From an uncultured Aquimarina sp. (lineage in GTDB: Bacteria; Bacteroidota; Bacteroidia; Flavobacteriales; Flavobacteriaceae), in the NCBI GenBank assembly GCA_947498785.1, contig CANMLS010000029.1, positions 1 to 64,000 on the forward strand: a stretch of DNA of 64,000 nucleotides, in the 5' to 3' direction. Within the stretch, counting starts at the first letter, position 1. Every line of letters starts with the position of its first letter. Both the position numbers and the translations under genes were made by a program. The notes under the pieces are model-generated. The model searched no databases. It was given only the letters and a program-made list of their open reading frames with translations, and had not been told where the DNA came from. Of the stretch, positions 25,407 to 34,846 are shown in pieces.

Positions 25407-27332
25407 TTATAAACAAGTTACTCCTGGGTCTTTATCAATAATGGTACCATTAGGCTCGAGATCACATATCGCTTGAGGAATCGTAGTCAAGTTATTATCA
25501 GTTAAATTTAAATAATTTAATTTTGTTAGATTACCCAATTCTTCAGGAACATTAGTCAATTCATTTCCATTTACATAAAGACTTTCTAAGTTTACCATAT
25601 CCACTATCCAATCAGGAAAAGTAGTAAATTTATTATTTAAAATTTGGAGCTCTTTAAGATTAGTAAGGTTCCGGATTGAGTCTGGCAAATCGGTTAGCTC
25701 ATTATTCTCAAAGTATAAACCTCCTAAAGCTGTTAAATTACCAATTTCTTCAGGAACGCTTGTTAAATCATTATAACTAAATGCCAAATGAGTCAACTTA
25801 ACTAAATTTCCTATTGAAGAAGGAACACTAGTTAACTTATTCTCATACAAATCTAGATCCTCTAAATCTGTAAGCTCTCCTATAGAAAATGGTAATACTG
25901 TAATATTCTTAGAAATTACTCGTAAGGCAGTCACTTTATTGCCATCAAGTCTAACACCGTCCCAAGTGTCCATACCTTGATTTAAGTCCCATCCCAATGT
26001 ATTTCCTGGATTAGCATTATAAAACTCTATTAAAATCTCACGTTCAGACAATACCATATTGATTGTTACTTCTACTACGTAAGATTGTTTTGACCCATCT
26101 GCTGCCGTAACAATATAGTTTACTGGATTACTAAAATTTTGAGCCACATTATTAGCAGGAGATATATTAGATCCTTCGATAGTGATTTCAGGCTTTAATG
26201 CAGTAACATTTGTTCCTGCTGGAACTGTTAGAGCAATCGTTTTTGTATCCTCATTGATTACTGCTTCTATATCTGCAGTAAGAACTGTATTATTGTTTGC
26301 TGCTAAAAAAACAAATTTATTAATTGTTTTAGTATCACTGTTCATTATTGAGACAGTAACCTCATAAGATTGTTTTGACCCATCTGCTGCCGTAACAACA
26401 TAAGTTACTGGGTTGCTAAAATTTTGAGCTACATTATTAGCAGGGGATATATTAGTTCCTGCGATAGTGATTTCAGGTTTTAATGCAGTAACATTTGTTC
26501 CTGTTGGAACCGTTAAAGCAATCGTTTTTGTGTCCTCATTGATTACTGCTTCTACATCTGCAGTAAGAACTGTATTGTTGTTTGCTGCTAAAAAAACAAA
26601 TTTATTAATTGTTTTAGTATCACTGCTCATTATAGAGACAGTAACTTCATAAGATTGTTTTGACCCATCTGCTGCCGTAACAACATAAGTTACTGGATTG
26701 CTAAAATTTTGAGCTACATTATTAGCAGGGGATATATTAGATCCTTCGATAGTAATTTCAGGCTTTAATGCAGTAACATTTGTTCCCGTTGGAACCGTTA
26801 AAGCAATCGTTTTTGTGTCCTCATTGATTACTGCTTCTACATCTGTAGTAAGAACTGTATTGTTGTTTGCTGCTAAAAAAACAAACTTATTAATTGCTTT
26901 TATATCATCCTGAACTATTGAAACAGCAACCTTATAAGATTGCTTTGATCCATCTTCTGCCGTAACAACATAAGTTACTGGATTACTAAAATCCTGCGTC
27001 TCTTTACTAGACGGGGTAACTGATGCTTTTTCTGAAGTAATAATAGTTGGCTTTAACGCAGTAACAACTGTTCCTGAAGGAACTTTTAGAATAATACTTG
27101 CATTAGGTTGATCAATAACTCCAATCACATCAACCTTTATGTCCGAGTTATCAGATTCTGTAAACTGAAAACTTGTAATTTGTTTATTCGTATCAAGAAC
27201 AACAGGATCATCATCATCACTGCTGCATCCAAATATTAATATACTCACAAAAAACAGGTAAAAATAGTAATGTACTTTGTTATAAAAAAAGGATGAGGCT
27301 CTACTTTTTTCATGAATTAGGCTGTGTTTCAT
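25407..27332 (-). CDS. Repeat-rich LRR lipoprotein with four DUF5018-like domains
   Basis: A 641-residue lipoprotein (lipobox LIFGCSSDDDD) paralogous to the 23527-24840 gene. It carries four successive beta domains of about 95 residues between about 45 and 425. The last three are almost identical (each with KFVFLAANNNTVLT, LKPEITI and YVVTAADGSKQSY), while the first resembles the single domain of the paralogue. About eight leucine-rich repeats follow (for example NLTKLNYLNLTDNNLTTIP). The stack looks like a stalk that lifts the LRR part off the cell surface. The near-identical DNA of the repeats means length may vary by recombination. Confidence 0.9.
   Translation of the reverse strand: MKHSLIHEKSRASSFFYNKVHYYFYLFFVSILIFGCSSDDDDPVVLDTNKQITSFQFTESDNSDIKVDVIGVIDQPNASIILKVPSGTVVTALKPTIITSEKASVTPSSKETQDFSNPVTYVVTAEDGSKQSYKVAVSIVQDDIKAINKFVFLAANNNTVLTTDVEAVINEDTKTIALTVPTGTNVTALKPEITIEGSNISPANNVAQNFSNPVTYVVTAADGSKQSYEVTVSIMSSDTKTINKFVFLAANNNTVLTADVEAVINEDTKTIALTVPTGTNVTALKPEITIAGTNISPANNVAQNFSNPVTYVVTAADGSKQSYEVTVSIMNSDTKTINKFVFLAANNNTVLTADIEAVINEDTKTIALTVPAGTNVTALKPEITIEGSNISPANNVAQNFSNPVNYIVTAADGSKQSYVVEVTINMVLSEREILIEFYNANPGNTLGWDLNQGMDTWDGVRLDGNKVTALRVISKNITVLPFSIGELTDLEDLDLYENKLTSVPSSIGNLVKLTHLAFSYNDLTSVPEEIGNLTALGGLYFENNELTDLPDSIRNLTNLKELQILNNKFTTFPDWIVDMVNLESLYVNGNELTNVPEELGNLTKLNYLNLTDNNLTTIPQAICDLEPNGTIIDKDPGVTCL
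26083..27222 (-). repeat. Four tandem 285-bp coding repeats inside the LRR gene
   Basis: The phrase GATTGTTTTGACCCATCT recurs at 26083, 26368 and 26653, and with two changes at 26938, exactly 285 bp apart. Each unit encodes one 95-residue domain. The three units nearest the LRR are nearly identical, the fourth more diverged. Confidence 0.9.
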
Positions 27333-27649
27333 TCTTTACTTTAGTTTTTGGTAAAACACAATTATTTAAGAGACGCGCGAATTTATTTCTTTAAATAACC
27401 AAAACATAAAAAACATGGTAAATGATATTATTTTAATGGTGAATCGACACTATTTCCTTGGTGGATAAACAAAAGCATCCATAAATAGAAAAAATCACAA
27501 AACTATTTCATTATAAGCGTCATCCTTACATTGATGCTGTTCATATAATCTACATTTCATCCTCTTATTCTTACAATTGAGTAATATTCAATTCTGTTTT
27601 CTTATGACATAATAGACTTTTGATGCATCAATCAAAACATAATATGTAG
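27333..27649. other. Regulatory gap between divergent LRR and receptor genes
   Basis: About 315 bp with no supported ORF. It holds the promoter of the LRR gene on the left and, on the right, the LytTR-like box pair (27552-27581) and the TAGACTTTTG core at 27613 for the receptor operon. Confidence 0.5.
27552..27581 (+). promoter_or_regulatory. Paired LytTR-like boxes upstream of the TonB receptor operon
   Basis: ACATTTCAT (27552-27560) and ACAATTGAG (27573-27581) are direct repeats 21 bp apart, the arrangement used by LytTR/AgrA regulators (9-bp boxes, 12-bp spacer). The first matches the published consensus [TA][AC][CA]GTTN[AG][TG] except at the G. A core TAGACTTTTGA starts at 27613. The same boxes and the same distance to the same core occur before the DUF2141 gene at 58675. 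A LytTR regulator is encoded 6 kb downstream. Confidence 0.55.
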
Positions 27650-29806
27650 ATGAAACTTTTATTGACTTTTACTTTTATCTTAACCTTACTCTGTACTATA
27701 ACCGCGCAAACAACAATCACAGGAATTGTTAAAGACTCTTCTGGAAGTCCCATTCCTGGAGCAAATGTATATCTCGACGGCACTTATGATGGAAGTTCTT
27801 CTAACGATACTGGAACTTTTTCTTTTACTACTCAAGAAACAGGTATACAAACATTACTCATTTCATTTTTATCCTTTGAAACTTATTCTCTTACAAAAGA
27901 TGTTACCAAAATGAAAAAATTAAAAATTGCATTGAAAGAAGATGTAAATTCTTTAGGTAGTGTAATTTTAAATGCAGGAACATTTTCTGCCGGAGATAAT
28001 AGTAAAGCCTCTGTACTAACTCCCTTAGATATTGTGACTACTGCAGGAGCCGCTGGGGACTACATAGGAGCCCTTCAAACTTTATCTGGTACTTCTAATG
28101 TTGCTGAGGACGGTAGACTTTTTGTACGAGGTGGAGATGCTAACGAAACGAACATTTATATAGATGATTTACGAGTTTTTCAACCATTTACAGCTACAAC
28201 CAATACTATTCCCACCAGAGGACGGTTTTCTTCTTTCCTTTTTAAAGGAACCAATTTTTCTACAGGTGGGTATTCTGCAGAATACGGAGATGCATTATCT
28301 AGTGTATTACTTCTCAACACTATAGATGAACCTGATCATTCAACAACTGAATTTCAATTCATAAATGTAGGTTTTGGTGGAGGAAACACTCAAAAATGGA
28401 AAAATAATTCATTAAGTATAAATGCTTTTTATGTAAACCTTAAACCCTATCAAAACATTATCAAACAAAGAGTAGAATGGATTAAACCTTTTCAATCTTT
28501 ATCTGGAGAAGCTGTATATCGTCATAAACTTAAAAAAAGTCTTTTAAAAATTTATGGTGGATTGAGTTATACTGATTTCGAACTCGTGCAAGAAGATATT
28601 AATGTCCCTGAAGGAATTAATTTTGGTCTCAAAAACCGAAATTTATATATAAACTCATCATACAACGGTAGTTTTGGCAATAACTGGAAAATTGTTGCCG
28701 GAGCGAGTTTTGCAAGTGACTATAACGATATCAGTATGGTAAACACAGATGTTAATAATAGAGAAAACAGTTTCCATACTAAAGTAAAACTTAGAAAGCG
28801 ATTCAGTAATCGTTTTAAGTTAAATTTTGGAGCAGAACAATTTCTAAACACTTTTACAGAAAAAACAGAAATTCCTGATTTTGAAATATTCAGAACATCG
28901 TATGACAATAATAGTACAGCAGTTTTTACAGAAGCAAATATATTTTTTAGCAAAAAAGTAGCCCTACAGCTTGGTGTAAGAGGTGTTCATAATTTCTCAT
29001 TAGAAAATACTAAAGTCTCCCCAAGAGTTTCTTTAGCCTATAAGACTTCATCAAAATCTCAAGTATCACTAGCTTATGGAGATTTCTATCAATCACCTCA
29101 GCAAGAAATTTTAAGATATGACACTACTCTACATCCAGAAAAATCTTCACATTACATTCTTAACTATCAGTTTCAAAAAAACCGAAGAACTTTTAGAGCA
29201 GAAGGATATTATAAATCTTATGATAGGCTAATTAAATTCGACACCGATATTCCAGAATTTAATAGTACATATAACAATCTGGGAGATGGATATGCTACAG
29301 GGATAGATCTTTTCTGGAGAGATAATGAATCTATAAAGAATTTTGAATATTGGGCAAGTTATTCTTACATCGACACCCAAAGAGACTATAGAAACTACCC
29401 TACTCAGGCTACACCTAATTTCGCAGCAAAACACAATCTTTCACTAGTAACAAAATATTGGATAAAAGATTGGAAATCTTTGTTAAGCACAACTTATAAC
29501 TTTGCATCAGGAAGACCATATAACAACCCTAACGAGCCTGTCTTTCAAAACAGTAAAACCAAAAATTTCAATGCTATAAATTTTAGTTGGGCATATCTCA
29601 TTAGTCAACAAAAGATTTTATACTTCTCTGTCTCAAACGTATTAGGTACAGATAACATTTTTAACTACCAATATGCTAACACTCCTAATATTAATGGAGA
29701 TTTCTCAAGAAGAGCTATTCGACAAAATGCTGATCGATTCTTCATCATCGGGTTCTTCTGGACAATAAGTGATAACAAAACAGATAATCAATTAGATACT
29801 TTATAA
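27650..29806 (+). CDS. TonB-dependent receptor with carboxypeptidase-regulatory-like domain
   Basis: A 718-residue outer-membrane receptor. The signal peptide ends ITAQ (1-20). A CarboxypepD_reg-like beta domain spans about 21-100 (TGIVKDSSGSPIPGANVYL). The plug (about 120-230) contains RLFVRGGDANETNIYIDDL, and the remainder is the 22-strand barrel, ending in FFWTISD plus a short acidic tail. It should import a ligand with TonB energy; the ligand is unknown. A DUF2141 gene follows by 21 bp, and the upstream boxes suggest LytTR control. Confidence 0.9.
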   Translation: MKLLLTFTFILTLLCTITAQTTITGIVKDSSGSPIPGANVYLDGTYDGSSSNDTGTFSFTTQETGIQTLLISFLSFETYSLTKDVTKMKKLKIALKEDVNSLGSVILNAGTFSAGDNSKASVLTPLDIVTTAGAAGDYIGALQTLSGTSNVAEDGRLFVRGGDANETNIYIDDLRVFQPFTATTNTIPTRGRFSSFLFKGTNFSTGGYSAEYGDALSSVLLLNTIDEPDHSTTEFQFINVGFGGGNTQKWKNNSLSINAFYVNLKPYQNIIKQRVEWIKPFQSLSGEAVYRHKLKKSLLKIYGGLSYTDFELVQEDINVPEGINFGLKNRNLYINSSYNGSFGNNWKIVAGASFASDYNDISMVNTDVNNRENSFHTKVKLRKRFSNRFKLNFGAEQFLNTFTEKTEIPDFEIFRTSYDNNSTAVFTEANIFFSKKVALQLGVRGVHNFSLENTKVSPRVSLAYKTSSKSQVSLAYGDFYQSPQQEILRYDTTLHPEKSSHYILNYQFQKNRRTFRAEGYYKSYDRLIKFDTDIPEFNSTYNNLGDGYATGIDLFWRDNESIKNFEYWASYSYIDTQRDYRNYPTQATPNFAAKHNLSLVTKYWIKDWKSLLSTTYNFASGRPYNNPNEPVFQNSKTKNFNAINFSWAYLISQQKILYFSVSNVLGTDNIFNYQYANTPNINGDFSRRAIRQNADRFFIIGFFWTISDNKTDNQLDTL

Positions 29807-29827
29807 ACTTTAAAACATCATACTATT

Positions 29828-30250
29828 ATGAAAACGACAAAATTTGTGTTTTTCCTTCTTGCAATATACTCTCTTAATTTGAGTGCTGCACAAGAGCCTA
29901 ACTATACAATTCTAGTTACCATCAATAATATTGAATCTAGTAAAGGAACACTACGTGTAGGTTTATACAATAAACAAGAAAATTTCCTGCAAAAACCCTT
30001 CAAATCTATTAGCACAGAGGCCAAATTGGGTAGTGTAACGGTATCCTTCGAGAATATTCCTAATGGAACATATGCAATTTCATTATATCACGATGAAGAT
30101 AATAATCAAAAACTCAATACATTTTTAAAAATACCCACAGAACCATACGGAGTTAGTAATAATACTAAGGGAAGATTTGGTCCTCCAAAATGGGAAGATG
30201 CAAAATTCAAAGTTATCGATAGAAAAATCTCACAATATATCTCGTTATAA
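29828..30250 (+). CDS. DUF2141-domain exported protein
   Basis: A 140-residue secreted beta-rich protein with a signal peptide ending SAAQ (about 1-21). The DUF2141 signature is clear: LRVGLYNKQENFL, NIPNGTYAISLYHDEDNN, and PYGVSNN with GPPKWEDAKF. The family is periplasmic or extracellular and of unknown function. It is in an operon with the TonB receptor. Its closest relative in the window is the gene at 58675-59097. Confidence 0.9.
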   Translation: MKTTKFVFFLLAIYSLNLSAAQEPNYTILVTINNIESSKGTLRVGLYNKQENFLQKPFKSISTEAKLGSVTVSFENIPNGTYAISLYHDEDNNQKLNTFLKIPTEPYGVSNNTKGRFGPPKWEDAKFKVIDRKISQYISL

Positions 30251-30282
30251 TCTTATCAATATACGAGAGTATACATCTAATT

Positions 30283-30312
30283 ACATTTCATCCTATAAAA
30301 TATACATTTCGG
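30283..30312 (+). promoter_or_regulatory. Paired LytTR-like boxes upstream of the kinase operon
   Basis: ACATTTCAT (30283-30291) and ACATTTCGG (30304-30312) are direct repeats 21 bp apart, the cleanest pair of the three in this window. They lie 67 bp before the TPR-like gene that heads the kinase/2TM/LytTR set, consistent with autoregulation. No TAGACTTTTG-type core is seen at the distance found in the other two sites. Confidence 0.5.
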
Positions 30313-30378
30313 TCATAAATACTATAAAAAAAGCATAACCCTGATGATATTTATATTATAATTCAAAACAAAACAACC

Positions 30379-30999
30379 ATGAGAACATTACTAATTATAA
30401 TTTCCTTTCTTAGCATAGCAACGATTCATTCGCAAACGGCATACGAAAAAGGAATGAACAAAGCTTTTGAACTCTGGGCAAGTAAAAACCCTGATGAAGC
30501 TATTAATCTTTTTGAACGCATTGCCAGAGCTGAAAAAGAAAATTGGTTACCTTTTTATTATGCTGCTCAAGTACACATTATTACCACATTTGGTAGTAAA
30601 GATGAAAATCAAATTGAATCCAGATTAAAAAAAGCTAAGGATTTTTTAAATGAAGCCAGAACATTCTCTAGTGAAAATGCAGAAATTTTGATTATGGAAG
30701 CAATGCTCAATACAGCCTATGTAGTATACAATCCATCTGTATATGGGCCAACACTTTCTGCAAAAGTAGAAGAACTATATCGCAAAGCTAAAGCCCTAGA
30801 ACCAGAAAACCCCAGAGCCATATTATACCACGCCGAATGGAAAATGGGAGGTGCAAAATTCTGGGGGAAAGACCCAAAAGCTTTTTGTCCTGAAATAGAA
30901 AAAGCTATCTTGTACTTTGAAAATGAACCCAATGACACCCCTTTTTACCCAAAATGGGGAAAAGATCAAATAGCAAGAATTCAAAAAAACTGCAAGTAG
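30379..30999 (+). CDS. Exported TPR-like protein
   Basis: A 206-residue protein with signal peptide (1-19, ending TIHSQ) and helical repeats of TPR type (YEKGMNKAFELWASKNPDEA, EELYRKAKALEPENPRA). A GKDPKAFCPEIE segment near the end is conserved-looking. It heads the operon with the histidine kinase, whose gene starts 45 bp downstream. It may be a periplasmic sensor or scaffold for that system, which is inference. Confidence 0.75.
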   Translation: MRTLLIIISFLSIATIHSQTAYEKGMNKAFELWASKNPDEAINLFERIARAEKENWLPFYYAAQVHIITTFGSKDENQIESRLKKAKDFLNEARTFSSENAEILIMEAMLNTAYVVYNPSVYGPTLSAKVEELYRKAKALEPENPRAILYHAEWKMGGAKFWGKDPKAFCPEIEKAILYFENEPNDTPFYPKWGKDQIARIQKNCK

Positions 31000-31044
31000 T
31001 TATTTTATTATTTGAAACCAATTGAAAGTAATAGATTTTATTAT

Positions 31045-32406
31045 ATGAAAGACCTAAAAAAAATAATCCTAGTTTCTGTTATTGTTGCCTTATTCGTAAC
31101 ACTGGCGACCTTGGTATTAAATGGGTTTAATTTTACCAGAGTTTTAAAGATACAATGGTGGGGAATAGTTTTTATGTATTCTTTTGTATTAACAACTATT
31201 AATTCATATTATTTTCACTATATAAATCATAAAATAAATTGGAAAAATAAAGGATTACGACGTATTCTTATTGGTGCTTTAGGTTCAATTATAATTACGA
31301 TAATAGCATTTGCCTTTTGTGAGTATATTACTACCGTAGTAATTTTTCAAAAATATTCAACAAAAGATTTTATTACTAATCAATCCATTAGAAACTATCT
31401 TTTTCCGTTAATAATCATGATTATTTTTTCATTGTTCTTTCATGCGGTTTATTTCTATAAAGCGCTACAAGAAAAAAAGGTTAAAGAACAAAAGATAATC
31501 GCAGGTACTGCCTCAGCTAAGTTTGCAGCATTAAAGAATCAGTTAGATCCACATTTTTTATTTAATAGTCTTAATGTTTTAACATCACTTATCGAAGAAA
31601 ACCCTAGAATGGCACAAAAGTTTACCACTTCGCTATCAAAGGTATACCGATATGTTTTAGAACAAAAAGATAAAGAATTGGTCACGGTAAATGAAGAATT
31701 AAACTTTGCAAAAACCTACATGACATTAATACAGCTTCGCTTTGAGGATAGTATAGTATTTGAAATTCCTGATCAAGCTACTAACTCAGAAGCAAAAGTT
31801 GTACCATTATCGTTACAAATTTTATTAGAAAACACAGTTAAACATAATGTGGTAATGCCCGAAAAACCACTACGCATCAGAATTTATGAAAAAGATGGTT
31901 TTTTGGTAGTAGAAAACAATCTTCAACCAAAAGAAGTAATAAAGCAAAGTAGTGGTGTTGGATTGGGCAACGTACAACAACGTTATGCTTTATTAACGAA
32001 AAGAAAATTTTTGGTATACAAAACAGAGGAAGCTTTTATCGCTAAGCTTCCGATATTAACTAAAAAAATAAAATTTGCAGATATGGAAATATCGCAAACG
32101 ATAGAAAACATTGAGAGCGCAAAAAAATTAAAATATGAGCGGGCAAAAGAACAGGTGCAAAAAATAAAAGAGTTCTACTGGAACCTTGGTTCTTATTGTA
32201 TTGTCATTCCTTTTTTAGCATTTATCAATTATAAAACTACTGGTTTTGGCGTCCCTTGGGTTGTATTTCCAATAGCTGGATGGGGAATTGGTCTACTATT
32301 TCATTATTCAGAAGCTTCTGGTCATCATCCAATATTTGGTAAAGACTGGGAAAAGAAAAAGATCAAAAAATATATGGATGAATCTAAAAATAGATCCAAT
32401 GGATGA
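31045..32406 (+). CDS. LytS-type sensor histidine kinase fused to a C-terminal 2TM domain
   Basis: A 453-residue inner-membrane kinase. I use ATG 31045; the upstream TTG at 31012 adds 11 residues without support. Four membrane helices (about 7-28, 40-60, 73-96, 118-140) precede a His_kinase domain with His170 in NQLDPHFLFNSLN, then the ATP-binding part (LLENTVKHN and GVGLGNVQQRYALL). From about 365 there is a 2TM domain (YERAKEQVQKIKEFYWNL, FPIAGWGIGLLFHY, GKDWEKKKIKKYMDE). The downstream LytTR regulator is its likely partner. The fusion to 2TM is notable because four free 2TM genes follow. Confidence 0.9.
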   Translation: MKDLKKIILVSVIVALFVTLATLVLNGFNFTRVLKIQWWGIVFMYSFVLTTINSYYFHYINHKINWKNKGLRRILIGALGSIIITIIAFAFCEYITTVVIFQKYSTKDFITNQSIRNYLFPLIIMIIFSLFFHAVYFYKALQEKKVKEQKIIAGTASAKFAALKNQLDPHFLFNSLNVLTSLIEENPRMAQKFTTSLSKVYRYVLEQKDKELVTVNEELNFAKTYMTLIQLRFEDSIVFEIPDQATNSEAKVVPLSLQILLENTVKHNVVMPEKPLRIRIYEKDGFLVVENNLQPKEVIKQSSGVGLGNVQQRYALLTKRKFLVYKTEEAFIAKLPILTKKIKFADMEISQTIENIESAKKLKYERAKEQVQKIKEFYWNLGSYCIVIPFLAFINYKTTGFGVPWVVFPIAGWGIGLLFHYSEASGHHPIFGKDWEKKKIKKYMDESKNRSNG

Positions 32407-32713
32407 AATCGACGAAAGGCAAGCTTATAAAGAAGCAAAAAAAAGACTAAATGAAGAAAAAGGGTTTTATATCCACCTTACTATATATATAGTTATGAAT
32501 ATAACAATCACCATCTTTCAGTATACATTAGACGGTCATAAAGACTGGGTGTTTTGGATGACCATATTTAGACCCTTATTATGGGGAATAGGCCTACTAA
32601 GTCATGGTCTATGGACATTTAGAAGAAATATTAAATGGTTTAAAAATACGATATATAGCAAGCAATGGGAAGAACGTAAGATAAAAGAATTAATGGATAA
32701 AGATGATTTTTAA
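32399..32713 (+). CDS. 2TM-domain protein 1
   Basis: A 104-residue protein with the 2TM layout: charged N-terminal helix (ERQAYKEAKKRLNEEKGFY), two membrane helices, the conserved GIGLLSHGLW turn, and a basic end (WEERKIKELMDKDDF). I use ATG 32399, whose ATGGATGA overlaps the kinase stop by 8 bp; upstream codons in frame only repeat the kinase 3' end in another frame. Function of 2TM proteins is unknown; co-occurrence with LytS/LytTR genes suggests a membrane signalling role. Confidence 0.85.
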   Translation: MDEIDERQAYKEAKKRLNEEKGFYIHLTIYIVMNITITIFQYTLDGHKDWVFWMTIFRPLLWGIGLLSHGLWTFRRNIKWFKNTIYSKQWEERKIKELMDKDDF

Positions 32714-32723
32714 ACCTATCACC

Positions 32724-33023
32724 ATGGAAAATTTTGAACAACAACGATACGAAAAAGCAAAGAAAAGAGTCAAAAAAGAAAAAGGATTCTATTCACATTT
32801 TATGGTTTACATCGTTATAAATCTTATTTTATTATTTATCAATTCTGATTTTATAAATCAAGGTTTTAATAACTGGTTTCATTGGCACTTATACACTACT
32901 CCTTTATTTTGGGGAATTGGGTTATTTTTTCATGGAGTTTCAGTATTTGGCAAGAACAGTATATTTAATAAAGAATGGGAAAAACGTAAGATAAAAGAAT
33001 TAATGGATAAGGATGATTTCTAG
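32724..33023 (+). CDS. 2TM-domain protein 2
   Basis: A 99-residue 2TM protein (MENFEQQRYEKAKKRVKKE, GIGLFFHGVSVFG, NKEWEKRKIKELMDKDDF). ATG 32724 lies 10 bp after the preceding stop. The last ten residues are identical to those of 2TM protein 1, showing recent tandem duplication. Confidence 0.85.
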   Translation: MENFEQQRYEKAKKRVKKEKGFYSHFMVYIVINLILLFINSDFINQGFNNWFHWHLYTTPLFWGIGLFFHGVSVFGKNSIFNKEWEKRKIKELMDKDDF

Positions 33024-33042
33024 AAACCAAACAAAAAAAGTT

Positions 33043-33369
33043 ATGGATAATAATCAAGACATAAAAGCTTATAAAAAAGCAGAGAAAAGAGTCAAAAACG
33101 AAAAAGATTTCTATAACCATCTTACTGCCTATATAGTGATCAATATCTCCATACTTATTTTCCAACAGAAAATCTTAGAACTTATTCATCCTGATATAAA
33201 AAATGAAGATTTTCTTTACTGGTATTGGTTTAGTTACATTGTTACTGTAGTATTTTGGGGAATAGGATTGTTTTTTCATGGATTATGGGCTTTTAAAAAG
33301 TTTTTTCTTTTTAATAAAAAATGGGAAGAATCTAAGGTCAAAGAATATATGAATCAAGAAGGTTATTAA
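33043..33369 (+). CDS. 2TM-domain protein 3
   Basis: A 108-residue 2TM protein (AYKKAEKRVKNEKDFYNHL, FWGIGLFFHGLWAFKK, NKKWEESKVKEYMNQEGY). ATG 33043 lies 19 bp after the preceding stop. It has a slightly longer loop between the two membrane helices than its neighbours. Confidence 0.85.
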   Translation: MDNNQDIKAYKKAEKRVKNEKDFYNHLTAYIVINISILIFQQKILELIHPDIKNEDFLYWYWFSYIVTVVFWGIGLFFHGLWAFKKFFLFNKKWEESKVKEYMNQEGY

Positions 33370-33387
33370 ACAATTTAAAAAAATATT

Positions 33388-33696
33388 ATGAAAGATTTTA
33401 ATGAACAAAAAAGATATGAGCGTGCAAAAGAACGCGTTGATGAATTAAAAAAGTTTTACAACAACTTAATTTCATATATAGTAATCATAAGTCTATTAGG
33501 AGGATTAAATTATTATCAAAACGAATGGAGGTATACCTGGTTCTTGTGGGCCGCATTTGGATGGGGAATCGGAATCATATTTCACGCCATTAAGGCATTT
33601 AGAATAAACCCTATGTTTAATAAAGATTGGGAAGAACGAAAGATTAGAAAATACATGGAAGAAGAGCAAGATGACCAAAAGCAACTTTGGGAATGA
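33388..33696 (+). CDS. 2TM-domain protein 4
   Basis: A 102-residue 2TM protein (QKRYERAKERVDELKKFYNN, FGWGIGIIFHAIKAF, NKDWEERKIRKYMEEEQDD). Of the free copies it looks nearest to the kinase-fused domain (KKFY/KEFY, GWGIG). Stop to the LytTR gene is 91 bp. Confidence 0.85.
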   Translation: MKDFNEQKRYERAKERVDELKKFYNNLISYIVIISLLGGLNYYQNEWRYTWFLWAAFGWGIGIIFHAIKAFRINPMFNKDWEERKIRKYMEEEQDDQKQLWE

Positions 33697-33787
33697 AATA
33701 CTGAACGATATTAAAAAAACAAAATAAATAATCACCTGATATACCTTCTTCAACCTCGCTTTCCAAAACCTTTGTAACTTATAAAAA

Positions 33788-34543
33788 ATGAATGTAATAA
33801 TCATCGAAGACGAAAAACCAGCAGCAAGACGCCTTAAAAGAATGCTTGGAGATTTAAATATAGAAGTACATACCATGCTGCATTCTGTTAAAGAATCCAT
33901 AGAATGGTTTAGTATTAATGAACATCCCGACCTTATTTTTTTAGATATTCAATTAAGTGATGGACTATCTTTTGAAATATTTGATGTGATTACTATTAAA
34001 AGCTCTATAATATTTACGACTGCCTATGATGAATATGCTCTCAAAGCATTTAAATTAAATAGTATAGATTATTTATTGAAACCGATAGATGACGAAGATT
34101 TGGAGACGGCAGTAAACAAATACAAAGAACAATTCCCTCTTAAAAAACAATTACAGGTAGATTTTGAAGATATTAGAAAACTCTTAGTAAATCCAATAGA
34201 TCGTTCGTATAAAAAACGATTTACTGCCAGGGTCGGACAACATTTAAAAATATTTTCGGTAGAGGATATCGAATGTTTTTATTCTGAAAATAAAGGTACA
34301 TATCTTCATACCACAGATAATAGAAATTATTTGATAGATACCTCCTTGGAATCATTAGAAGAAGAATTAAATCCTCAACAATTTTTTAGAACCAGTCGAA
34401 AATTCTACATTAATATAAATGCCATTAAAGACATTATTTCTTACACCAATTCCAGATTACAAATAAAACTGAATCATTTTAATGAACAAGAAATTATTGT
34501 AGCACGTGAACGTGTAAAGGACTTTAAATCATGGTTAGAATAA
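33788..34543 (+). CDS. LytTR-family response regulator
   Basis: A 251-residue regulator with an N-terminal receiver (phosphoacceptor Asp53 in LIFLDIQLSDG, Thr/Ala in TTAYDEYAL, Lys in YLLKPID) and a C-terminal LytTR DNA-binding domain (about 145-251: FTARVGQHLKIF, FYSENKGTYLHT, FFRTSRKFYININAI). The LytS-type kinase four genes upstream is the obvious partner. LytTR proteins bind paired 9-bp direct repeats; three such pairs are in this window, including one before its own operon. AACCTTTGTAAC just upstream may be a weak internal promoter. Confidence 0.93.
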   Translation: MNVIIIEDEKPAARRLKRMLGDLNIEVHTMLHSVKESIEWFSINEHPDLIFLDIQLSDGLSFEIFDVITIKSSIIFTTAYDEYALKAFKLNSIDYLLKPIDDEDLETAVNKYKEQFPLKKQLQVDFEDIRKLLVNPIDRSYKKRFTARVGQHLKIFSVEDIECFYSENKGTYLHTTDNRNYLIDTSLESLEEELNPQQFFRTSRKFYININAIKDIISYTNSRLQIKLNHFNEQEIIVARERVKDFKSWLE

Positions 34544-34846
34544 TATCAAACCCTATTACAACATCTTTAAGGTTTTCATTTTTACCTTTTTGATATTTTA
34601 AAATCGATTTACCTTTCTTTAATACAATTACAATTCTCAAGTCTTGTAACCCGCAAAAATGTAATTCATCTATTGTTAGATTTTGGCATATAGTTATTAT
34701 TATGCTACATAATTTTTGACTTCTACTGGATTTTAGTTTTCTGGACTTAACGTTCTACAAAAATATTTTCAGCAAAATTTAATTCTTTGACTATAATACC
34801 AATTTGAACTTATAATTTTGCCTCCTTTCTACTTATGAAATATAAA

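Noticed and set aside
25256-25441. Plus-strand 61-codon ORF between the LRR genes
   Set aside because: It overlaps the end of a certain gene on the other strand, has no ribosome site and no protein-like composition.
27415-27468. 17-codon plus-strand ORF upstream of the TonB receptor
   Set aside because: Too short, with no ribosome site or leader-peptide features.
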